From NCBI GenBank assembly GCA_964629475.1, contig CAZVQW010000030.1:1-23303 (forward strand): a DNA stretch of 23,303 nucleotides, in the 5' to 3' direction. The notes beneath the pieces are model-generated. The model searched no databases. It was not told the origin of the DNA and saw nothing but the letters and a program-made list of their open reading frames with translations. Each line of letters opens with the position of its first letter. Within the stretch, counting starts at the first letter, position 1. Source of the stretch: SMWD01 sp964629475 (lineage in GTDB: Bacteria > Pseudomonadota > Gammaproteobacteria > Steroidobacterales > GCA-2729495). The translations under genes and the position numbers were made by a program. Positions 1 through 6,860 of this stretch are shown here, in pieces.

Positions 1-4
1 TGAT

Positions 5-407
5 TAAGTGGAGCGGCATCTTGCCGTGGTTCATACTCTTTCCCTGACCGGTTTTCTTTCTCCGTTGACCCCTCTGAAACGCCGCTGCCATAAACTCGTA
101 CCAGCTTATAGGGCTCTGTGTCGCGACTGAATGTTTCAGAGGGGTCAACGGAGAAAAAAACCGGGACACGCCCGTGGTATGCATACCAAGTATCTGTCAT
201 CGTTCCACTGTCGTGTCGAAGGGCTTTTGTGCCGGGTATACCTCTCGGCGCCCGAAGGAAGTGCCCTTGGGGTGAAACATTCAGGCGCGACACATGGTCC
301 TTTGAATCAGAAAGATTCAAGGATAGCGGCGTTTCAGAGAGGTATACCCGGCACAAAAGGCCGGTCCGGGAAAGAGTATGAACCGCGGCAAAATGCCGCT
401 CCACTTA
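5..407. repeat. MITE-like palindromic element, copy A
   Basis: This is a non-coding element of about 400 bp. Its core (36-376) aligns without indels to 22427-22767, with about 18 mismatches counted by eye. Imperfect terminal inverted repeats of about 47 bp lie at 5-51 and 361-407. Nested inverted repeats are visible inside: 48-80 with 133-164, 72-86 with 325-339 (15 bp, perfect), 118-137 with 274-293 (19 of 20), and 224-245 with 338-359 (22 bp, perfect). No transposase is present, so it resembles a non-autonomous mobile or structural repeat. It ends 23 bp beyond the metH stop codon. The exact left boundary and any target-site duplication cannot be judged at the window edge. Confidence 0.85.
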
Positions 408-430
408 CCCCCGTGACAGACGACAAACCA

Positions 431-3400
431 TCACGCCGCCTCAGCATCGTACCCCAGGTTCGCCGCCAGCCAACGCTCAACCGTCGCCAGCGACAACCCC
501 TTGCGCCGAGCATAATCTTCCGCCTGGTCACGCGCGATCTTGCCGACCTGGAAATACTTTGCGTCCGGGTGCGCAAAATACCAGCCGCTGACGGACGCGG
601 CCGGATACATTGCGAACGAGTCCGTCAATTCAATGCCTGTGTTGTGTTCGACATCCAGCAGTTTCCACAATGTCGCCTTTTCCGTGTGATCCGGGCACGC
701 CGGATAACCGGGTGCCGGGCGAATACCCCGGTAGGCCTCACCAACCAGTTCCTCGTTGGCAAGTTGCTCGTCACTCGCGTAACCCCAGAGCTCCTTGCGG
801 ACTCGCTCGTGCATATACTCGGCACAGGCCTCGGCCAGGCGATCGGCCAGCGCCTTGAGCAGAATTGCGCTGTAGTCGTCGTGTGCGCGCTCGAAGGCGG
901 CGACATGCGGTTCCATGCCGAGTCCCGCCGTTACGGCAAACGCACCGATGTAATCGGCGACGCCCGCATCGCTCGACGCGATATAGTCGGCCAGGCACAG
1001 GTTCGGCTGACCGTCGGGTTTTTGTCGTTGCTGGCGCAGCTGGTGCAGCGTCGCCAGCGGCGTTTTACGTGACTCATCGGTATAGACGACGACGTCATCG
1101 CCAACCGAGTTGGCCGGCAGCAGCGCGATAACGGCACGAGATTGCAACCAGTTTCCGGCAATCGCCCGCTCGAGCATGCTCTGCGCATCGCGATACAAAT
1201 TCGACGCCGCTTCACCGACGACGTCGTCTTCGAGAATCGCCGGGAACTTGCCGTGAAACTCCCACGCATTGAAGAAAGGCATCCAATCAATGTAATCGAC
1301 GAGATCGGCGAGCGGAATATCAAATGTGCGTACACCGGTGAACGTCGGCACGGTCGGTGCGACACTCGAATCGATGACGGCCCGGTTTGCACGCGCCTGC
1401 TGGATGCTGAGTTGCGGCGCGAGACGCGTCTTGCCGGCGTGTCGCTCACGCCGGACCGCACAGTCCTTCTTTTCCGACGCGACGAAATCAGCCTGGTCGG
1501 TTGCGCTAATCAGTTTCTGCGCAACGCCGACCGAACGGGACGCATCTTTGACGTAGACAACGGCACCTTCATATTCCGGGTCGATCTTGACCGACGTATG
1601 CGCAGGGGACGTCGTTGCACCGCCAATCAGCAGCGGCACCTCCAGGTCCTGGCGTTTCATCTCGCGCGCAATCTGCACCATCTCTTCTAGGGACGGCGTG
1701 ATCAGGCCGGACAGGCCGATAATATCCGCATTCTCACGGCGTGCAGCGTCGAGGATGCGGTCGCGCGGCACCATGACACCGAGATCGATGACCTCGAAGT
1801 TGTTGCACTGAAGCACGACACCGACGATGTTCTTGCCGATGTCGTGGACATCGCCCTTGACCGTCGCCATGACGATTTTTGCGAGTTTCCGCGCTTCACC
1901 ACCCTGTTCCGCCTCGATGTAAGGCACGAGGTGCGCGACGGCCTTCTTCATGACGCGCGCAGATTTGACGACCTGCGGCAGGAACATCTTACCCGCACCG
2001 AACAGGTCGCCGACGACATTCATGCCGTCCATCAACGGTCCCTCGATGATATCGATCGGGTGCTCCGTACCCTGCCTCGCCTCTTCGGTATCTTCGACGA
2101 TGAATGCATCAAGTCCTTTGACGAGCGCGTGCTCAATACGCCTGATGACCGGCCACTCACGCCACTCCTGATCCATTGTTCTGGGCGCTGCGCTGCCGTC
2201 ACCACGGTAGTTACCGGCTATCTCGAGCAGCAGCTCGGTCGCGTCGGCGCAGCGATTCAGAATTACATCCTCGACCGCGTCGCGCAGCTCGGTGGGGATC
2301 TCGTCATAAATCGCGAGCTGGCCGGCGTTAACGATGCCCATGTCCATGCCGGCTTCGATCGCGTGGTACAGGAACACGGCATGCATCGCCTCGCGCACGG
2401 GATTATTGCCACGGAACGAGAACGACACGTTACTGACACCGCCACTAACCAGCGCATGTGGCAACTGCGCCTTGATCAGTCTTGTCGCCTCGATAAACGA
2501 ACGACCGTAATCGTTATGCTCCTCGATACCGGTGGCAACCGCGAAGATATTCGGATCAAAAATGATGTCCACGGCTGCAAGGCCGACTTCTTCGGTCAAC
2601 AACTTATATGCCCGCGAACAGATCTCGATGCGCCGCTCAACGGTCTCGGCCTGACCTTCCTCGTCGAACGCCATGACGATGACGGCTGCACCATGGCGCC
2701 GTATCTCACGCGCCTGGTCGAGAAACGGCGCTTCACCTTCCTTCAGGCTGATCGAATTTACGACGGCCTTACCCTGGATGCACTTAAGCCCGGTCTCGAT
2801 CACTTCCCAGCGCGACGAGTCGACCATCGTCGGCACGCGCGCGATGCCCGGCTCGGTTGCGACGAGTTTCAGGAAACGATCCATGGCCTGCACGGAATCG
2901 AGCATGCCCTCATCCATGTTGATGTCGATGACCTGTGCCCCGTTATCGACCTGCTGCTGTGCCACCGACAGCGCCTCGGGATAATTATCCTCGGTGATCA
3001 GTCGCTTGAACTTCGCGGATCCGGCCACGTTGGTCCGTTCGCCGACATTAACGAACAACGATTCAGGCCCGACATTCATCGGCTCGAGGCCGCTCAGACG
3101 AAGCTTGACCGGGATTTGCGGCACGGACCTAGGTTTCTTACCGGCAAGCGCCTTGCTAATCGCCGCAATATGTTGCGGCTGCGTCCCGCAGCATCCACCG
3201 ACCATGTTGATCAGGCCCTGCTCGGCAAAGTCAATGAGGATCTTTGCCATCGACTCCGGCGTCTCATCGTAACCACCAAATTCGTTCGGCAGACCCGCGT
3301 TCGGGTGACAACTGACGCGCGTGTCGGCGACGGCCGACAATTCCGACAACCACGGACGCAGTTCCGCGGCACCGAGTGCGCAGTTCAGGCCGATCAGGAA

Positions 3401-4120
3401 CGGCTCGATATGCCGCACCGAATTCCAGAACGCTTCGACGGTCTGGCCGGACAGCGTCCGCCCCGAGGCATCGGTGATCGTGCCGGAGATCATGACCGGA
3501 ATTTTCTCGCCACGTTCGTCACCGAGCTTCGCAATGGCATACAGCGCGGCCTTTGCATTCAGCGTGTCGAAAATTGTCTCGACGAGCAGGAAATCGACGC
3601 CACCTTCGAGCAACGCCCGCGCACTTTCGCCGTATGTCTCGACGAGATCATCGAACAGAATATTGCGAAACCCCGGGTCGTTAACATCCGGTGAAATCGA
3701 CGCGGTCCGGTTCGTCGGCCCGAGCACGCCGGCGACGAAGCGTGGTTTGCCGGTTTTCGCGGCGACCTCGTCGGCAACTTCGCGCGCGAGCCGGGCGGAG
3801 GCCAGGCTCAACTCGGCAACACAATCCTCGAGACCGTAATCGGCCAGTGCCGGCGCATTGCCGTTGAACGTATTGGTCTCGATGACATCGGCACCTGCAT
3901 CGAGAAATTCCTCGTGTATGCCGCGAATAATATCGGGACGCGTGACGCTCAACAGATCGTGATTACCCTTGAGCTCGATTGTCGAGTCGGTAAACCGGTC
4001 ACCACGATAATCGTCCTCGTCGAGGCCACAGGTCTGGATCATAGTGCCCATCGCACCATCGAGAAAAACAATACGTTCCTTGAGTAGTTCGGTGAGTTTG
4101 TTGAAATTCCGGTTAGCCAT
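431..4120 (-). CDS. metH: Cobalamin-dependent methionine synthase MetH
   Basis: MetH transfers the methyl group of 5-methyltetrahydrofolate to homocysteine through cobalamin, making methionine in the cytoplasm. The ATG at 4120 gives 1229 residues (E. coli MetH is 1227). With this start the zinc ligands fall at Cys247, Cys310 and Cys311 and the cobalamin-ligating histidine of DVHDIG at His759, the same numbering I recall for the E. coli enzyme. Domains in order: homocysteine binding (about 1-325), pterin binding (about 350-620), cobalamin cap and Rossmann domain (about 650-890), and the C-terminal SAM-dependent reactivation domain with RPAPGYPACPDH. An AGGA ribosome-binding site lies 8 nt upstream of this ATG, and the start overlaps the metF stop by 8 bp. 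An in-frame extension to 4165 exists but would lie wholly inside metF. The gene is last in the sahR-metF-metH operon. Confidence 0.98.
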   Translation of the reverse strand: MANRNFNKLTELLKERIVFLDGAMGTMIQTCGLDEDDYRGDRFTDSTIELKGNHDLLSVTRPDIIRGIHEEFLDAGADVIETNTFNGNAPALADYGLEDCVAELSLASARLAREVADEVAAKTGKPRFVAGVLGPTNRTASISPDVNDPGFRNILFDDLVETYGESARALLEGGVDFLLVETIFDTLNAKAALYAIAKLGDERGEKIPVMISGTITDASGRTLSGQTVEAFWNSVRHIEPFLIGLNCALGAAELRPWLSELSAVADTRVSCHPNAGLPNEFGGYDETPESMAKILIDFAEQGLINMVGGCCGTQPQHIAAISKALAGKKPRSVPQIPVKLRLSGLEPMNVGPESLFVNVGERTNVAGSAKFKRLITEDNYPEALSVAQQQVDNGAQVIDINMDEGMLDSVQAMDRFLKLVATEPGIARVPTMVDSSRWEVIETGLKCIQGKAVVNSISLKEGEAPFLDQAREIRRHGAAVIVMAFDEEGQAETVERRIEICSRAYKLLTEEVGLAAVDIIFDPNIFAVATGIEEHNDYGRSFIEATRLIKAQLPHALVSGGVSNVSFSFRGNNPVREAMHAVFLYHAIEAGMDMGIVNAGQLAIYDEIPTELRDAVEDVILNRCADATELLLEIAGNYRGDGSAAPRTMDQEWREWPVIRRIEHALVKGLDAFIVEDTEEARQGTEHPIDIIEGPLMDGMNVVGDLFGAGKMFLPQVVKSARVMKKAVAHLVPYIEAEQGGEARKLAKIVMATVKGDVHDIGKNIVGVVLQCNNFEVIDLGVMVPRDRILDAARRENADIIGLSGLITPSLEEMVQIAREMKRQDLEVPLLIGGATTSPAHTSVKIDPEYEGAVVYVKDASRSVGVAQKLISATDQADFVASEKKDCAVRRERHAGKTRLAPQLSIQQARANRAVIDSSVAPTVPTFTGVRTFDIPLADLVDYIDWMPFFNAWEFHGKFPAILEDDVVGEAASNLYRDAQSMLERAIAGNWLQSRAVIALLPANSVGDDVVVYTDESRKTPLATLHQLRQQRQKPDGQPNLCLADYIASSDAGVADYIGAFAVTAGLGMEPHVAAFERAHDDYSAILLKALADRLAEACAEYMHERVRKELWGYASDEQLANEELVGEAYRGIRPAPGYPACPDHTEKATLWKLLDVEHNTGIELTDSFAMYPAASVSGWYFAHPDAKYFQVGKIARDQAEDYARRKGLSLATVERWLAANLGYDAEAA

Positions 4121-4985
4121 CGTTGCCATCCTGGGGCCGAATGCCGAGTGCATGACAGATCGCATACGTCAGCTCTGCCCGGTTCAGCGTATAAAAATGA
4201 AACTCATCGATGCCCTCGCCCTGCAGTCGCTCGGCCATCTCGATGGCAATACTTGCCGAGATCATTTGCCGCGTCTCCGTGTCGTCATCGAGCCCTTCGA
4301 AACGCTCGTGCAGCCATGCGGGCACCGTGGCGCCACACATACCGGCAAAGCGCAGCAACTGCGGAAATTTGTTGATCGGCAGAATGCCGGGCACGATCGA
4401 GGCGGTGATGCCGGCCGAGACGCACTGGTCACGAAAGCGCAGGAACTTATCGACATCGAAGAAAAACTGTGAGATTGCCCGCGTCGCACCTGCGTCGAGC
4501 TTGCGTTTAAGATTTTCCAGGTCGAACGCCGCACTGGGCGCCTCCGGATGTACCTCGGGATAGGCGGCAACGGAAATCTCGAATTCGCCTACTTCGCATA
4601 AACCTTCGACAAGATCGACGCCATACTCGTAGCCGCCCGGATGCGGTTCGTATTTTTCGGCATCAGCCGGCGGATCGCCACGCAGCGCAACGATGTCGCG
4701 AATGCCCTCGTCCCAGTATTGCCTGGCAATGGCCTGCACCTCTTCCTTCGTCGCCCCGACACAGGTCAGATGCGGTGCCGCACGCAAACCCGTCTCCGCG
4801 ATGATCCGGTGGACGATGCGATGCGTGCGATCACGCGTCGATCCATCTGCGCCATAGGTAACCGACACGAATCGCGGGTTTAACGGTGCAAGCCGCTGAA
4901 TGGATTTCCACAACGTTTCTTCCATCGCCGGCGTCCCCGGCGGAAAAAACTCGAATGAAACCTGGAGGTTTTTATTTTCAGCCAT
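4113..4985 (-). CDS. metF: 5,10-methylenetetrahydrofolate reductase MetF
   Basis: MetF is the flavin enzyme that reduces 5,10-methylene-THF to 5-methyl-THF, the methyl donor used by the adjacent MetH. The chosen ATG gives 290 residues (E. coli: 296). Family motifs seen are SFEFFPP (Glu12, matching the catalytic Glu28 of E. coli by offset), FVSVTYGADGSTRDRT near 39-54, LRGDPP at 101-106 (Asp104), and the QFFFD segment of the TIM barrel. The start is chosen by a strong purine-rich site (AGGACAGG) about 5 nt upstream; an in-frame extension to 5036 would run into the upstream gene. The start overlaps the sahR stop by 8 bp, so translational coupling is likely. Confidence 0.97.
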   Translation of the reverse strand: MAENKNLQVSFEFFPPGTPAMEETLWKSIQRLAPLNPRFVSVTYGADGSTRDRTHRIVHRIIAETGLRAAPHLTCVGATKEEVQAIARQYWDEGIRDIVALRGDPPADAEKYEPHPGGYEYGVDLVEGLCEVGEFEISVAAYPEVHPEAPSAAFDLENLKRKLDAGATRAISQFFFDVDKFLRFRDQCVSAGITASIVPGILPINKFPQLLRFAGMCGATVPAWLHERFEGLDDDTETRQMISASIAIEMAERLQGEGIDEFHFYTLNRAELTYAICHALGIRPQDGNDG

Positions 4986-5928
4986 GTGTACCTGTCCTTC
5001 GTTGCACGTTATCGGGCTCCGCCGCAAATAACGCATATTCCATCACCCTGCCCGGAAACCAGATCCGGTGTGCGACACGGTAGCCAAGTTCGGACAGCAT
5101 TGCGGTGAGCTGATTCTCGATCAGTCGCGCGCCGCCCCGCTGATCCGGCAATTGCCGTGCAATCGGCCGCACCCGGTCGACGATCAATAACTGGCCGGCC
5201 GGACGCAATACACGGCATGCTTCACGCAACCCCGTTAAAACCTCATCAAGACCATCCAGTACTTCATCGAGAATCACCAGGTCAAATGAGTCGTCGTCGA
5301 ACGACAGATTCACGAGGTCGCCGTTACGGACCGTGCAATTCGCAAGGCCGGCGCGGTGCAGGCGGGACCTGGCCAGCAGGCGCATGCGCCGTGACACATC
5401 GATGCCGACCGCGCGCCGCGCCCGCCGGCCGAGCATGCGCAACAATGTGCCGCCGCCACAGCCGATATCCAGCACGTCGTTCAGGTGCCGGTCGCCAATA
5501 CATTCATCGACGGCCTCGGCCAGACTCGAGGTCGAGGGTCGCTCGGTAATGCCGGCTGAACTCAGAGCCCGTACCTTGAATACATCACGCTCGCGATTGC
5601 CCTTGACCCGATCGAGCGCCGTGCGATCACGCACAACCAAATCATCGTCGGTACCGACCAGCGCGAGTGCCTCATCGACCAGTGTCGAGGGCGATGACGA
5701 CGGCGCAGATGCCAATCGATAGTAAACCCAATGTCCGTCACGGAATTTTTCGACGAGACCGGCGTCATCCAGCAGGCGAAGATGCCGCGAAACCCTGGGT
5801 TGACTCTGCTCGAGAATCTCCTGCAACTCACCGACGGACGCCTCGCCATTGGCGAGCAACGCAAGCAGCCGCAGACGGGTCGGATCCGCCGCGGCCTTGA
5901 GCATCTGGATGGCTGATATCAATGACAT
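4978..5928 (-). CDS. sahR: ArsR-family regulator fused to SAM-methyltransferase-like domain (SahR-type)
   Basis: The 316-residue protein has an N-terminal ArsR-type winged helix (about residues 5-75: ADPTRLRLLALL, recognition-helix region QSQPRVSRHLRLLDDAGLV, wing DGHWVYYRL). The cysteine metal-binding motif of classical ArsR/SmtB sensors is absent. A class I methyltransferase fold follows, with motif I VLDIGCGGG at 152-160 and GIDVS at 175-179. This architecture next to methionine-cycle genes is that of SahR, a proteobacterial repressor reported to sense S-adenosylhomocysteine. That ligand is inferred here, not seen. It is first in an operon with metF and metH, and a perfect palindrome sits 8 bp upstream of its ATG. 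No clear Shine-Dalgarno is visible. The alternative is a true methyltransferase with a regulatory HTH. Confidence 0.88.
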   Translation of the reverse strand: MSLISAIQMLKAAADPTRLRLLALLANGEASVGELQEILEQSQPRVSRHLRLLDDAGLVEKFRDGHWVYYRLASAPSSSPSTLVDEALALVGTDDDLVVRDRTALDRVKGNRERDVFKVRALSSAGITERPSTSSLAEAVDECIGDRHLNDVLDIGCGGGTLLRMLGRRARRAVGIDVSRRMRLLARSRLHRAGLANCTVRNGDLVNLSFDDDSFDLVILDEVLDGLDEVLTGLREACRVLRPAGQLLIVDRVRPIARQLPDQRGGARLIENQLTAMLSELGYRVAHRIWFPGRVMEYALFAAEPDNVQRRTGTHG

Positions 5929-5936
5929 GACAAGGG

Positions 5937-5958
5937 AATATAAAGGAATCTTTATATT
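5937..5958. promoter_or_regulatory. Probable SahR operator upstream of sahR-metF-metH
   Basis: This is a perfect inverted repeat, AATATAAAG and CTTTATATT, separated by the four bases GAAT. It ends 8 bp before the sahR start codon. The length, symmetry and AT-rich arms suit a dimeric winged-helix repressor, and the inner arm contains a TATATT that could be a -10 box on the minus strand. Autoregulation by the gene it precedes is inferred. Confidence 0.75.
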
Positions 5959-6195
5959 TAATCCAGAAGCCGCATCACAATCTGGCTGAACAGGCTCCCA
6001 ATGGTCAGTTAGTAACGAAATGCCTCAAACGTTCACGAAATATCGCGAAACATACGGTAAAAGCTATCTATACAGGAAATTCAGCGAGAGCCTATCTCGC
6101 TACACGGCCGCCGAACCGGGAACCGGCTGAAACAGTCCAAGCTATAAAACAATTATCACCTAAATTGGGTATATGCCCATTAGCAATTTTCCTTT

Positions 6196-6320
6196 TATAA
6201 TTGGGCCTAGTTTATTGACTGGCTCTATGCAGAAACAAGCTCCACGTATCTATTGAGTACATTTACCGGCTTCCCCTAATCCTCCAAGGTATGGCCCCGC
6301 ATATGCGGGGCCACTTTTTT
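6196..6320 (+). ncRNA. Candidate small RNA (TATAAT box to intrinsic terminator)
   Basis: A perfect TATAAT (6196-6201) on the plus strand would start transcription near 6208. A strong intrinsic terminator follows at 6293-6320, giving a transcript of about 110 nt with no recognisable ORF. Just before the terminator is a C/U-rich single-stranded stretch (about 6270-6286) including CCTCC, which could pair with Shine-Dalgarno sequences. No good -35 box is seen at 16-18 bp. I do not recognise a known RNA family such as 6S, SRP or tmRNA. Confidence 0.4.
6293..6320 (+). terminator. Rho-independent terminator
   Basis: An 8-bp perfect GC stem (GGCCCCGC and GCGGGGCC) with an ATAT loop is followed by AC and six T residues. 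The T-run is on the plus strand only, so it does not serve the VanZ-like gene, which reads on the minus strand and stops at 6325. No plus-strand protein gene precedes it. The rest of 5959-6195 holds a 7-bp hairpin at 6083-6101 (arms AGCGAGA and TCTCGCT) and no convincing gene. Confidence 0.85.
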
Positions 6321-6324
6321 GTGC

Positions 6325-6855
6325 TCACACATCGACCTTTACAGGATTCGATTGTGTTGACCGACAGCCGAAACGATACGAAATCCGAATCACGATAAAG
6401 GCGCAGATAGTCGCCGCACCGATCGAGGCGAGATCAATCGCGTCAAATTGTCCGACAACGAAGTAATCAGCCACGTTATCCAGCAACGGCCAATCGGCGA
6501 ACCACTCCGGCACGCGCGTCGCTATCGCCGCGGACCACGCATCGCTCTGTGCCATTTCGAATAAACTGCCGACGATCCACCAGCCGCCACAGGCGGCAAG
6601 CGCCGACCATCGCCAGGGCTCCAGCACCACCGATGTAAACAGGGTAAACGCAAACGTATGCGCGAAAGTCGGCAGATGATCGCCGATCGCACCGAACACC
6701 GGTGGAATGCAGTCGCCGAATGACCAGCTATCGGGGACGAGGTAAATGCTTGTGCTCGGACGATCGAGCAGATAGACGAGCACGCCGATCGTCAGCACGA
6801 TGACGGCGACGATAAGCTGGATTAATTCTGGCCTCGCTCGCGGCATGCCTCTCAA
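6325..6855 (-). CDS. VanZ-like integral membrane protein
   Basis: The protein has up to 176 residues and about four hydrophobic segments (near 12-30, 65-80, 82-100 and 145-165). Its layout and the TFAHTFAFTLFTSVVL and FEMAQ segments resemble the VanZ-like family, whose general function is poorly defined. The name comes from a teicoplanin-resistance gene and does not imply resistance here. The ORF opens with TTG at 6855; an ATG at 6846 (residue 4) is an equally plausible start, with GAGAGG unusually close to it. It begins 5 bp (or 14 bp) after the stop of the beta-propeller gene, so the two are probably co-transcribed. Family assignment is by pattern only. Confidence 0.6.
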   Translation of the reverse strand: MRGMPRARPELIQLIVAVIVLTIGVLVYLLDRPSTSIYLVPDSWSFGDCIPPVFGAIGDHLPTFAHTFAFTLFTSVVLEPWRWSALAACGGWWIVGSLFEMAQSDAWSAAIATRVPEWFADWPLLDNVADYFVVGQFDAIDLASIGAATICAFIVIRISYRFGCRSTQSNPVKVDV

Positions 6856-6860
6856 ATTAA

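Noticed and set aside
1..407. CRISPR array or phage attachment site suggested by the repeats
   Set aside because: There are no regularly spaced direct repeats with unique spacers, no cas genes, and no integrase or tRNA. The structure is inverted-repeat based.
131..1072. 313-codon plus-strand frame running from repeat A into the metH 3' end
   Set aside because: It joins repeat sequence to the antisense of metH, with no ribosome-binding site or recognisable domain.
1844..3694. 616-codon open frame on the plus strand
   Set aside because: It is wholly antisense to metH, whose product matches the family along its full length. The frame is a by-product of GC-rich codon use, and its translation resembles no family I know.
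6020..6130. 36-codon plus-strand mini-ORF (begins MPQTFTKYRE)
   Set aside because: It has no clear ribosome-binding site or family resemblance, and overlaps a hairpin. Too weak to call without conservation data.
6325..6855. Glycopeptide resistance gene (from the VanZ name)
   Set aside because: No other van genes are present; VanZ-like domains are widespread in membrane proteins unrelated to resistance.
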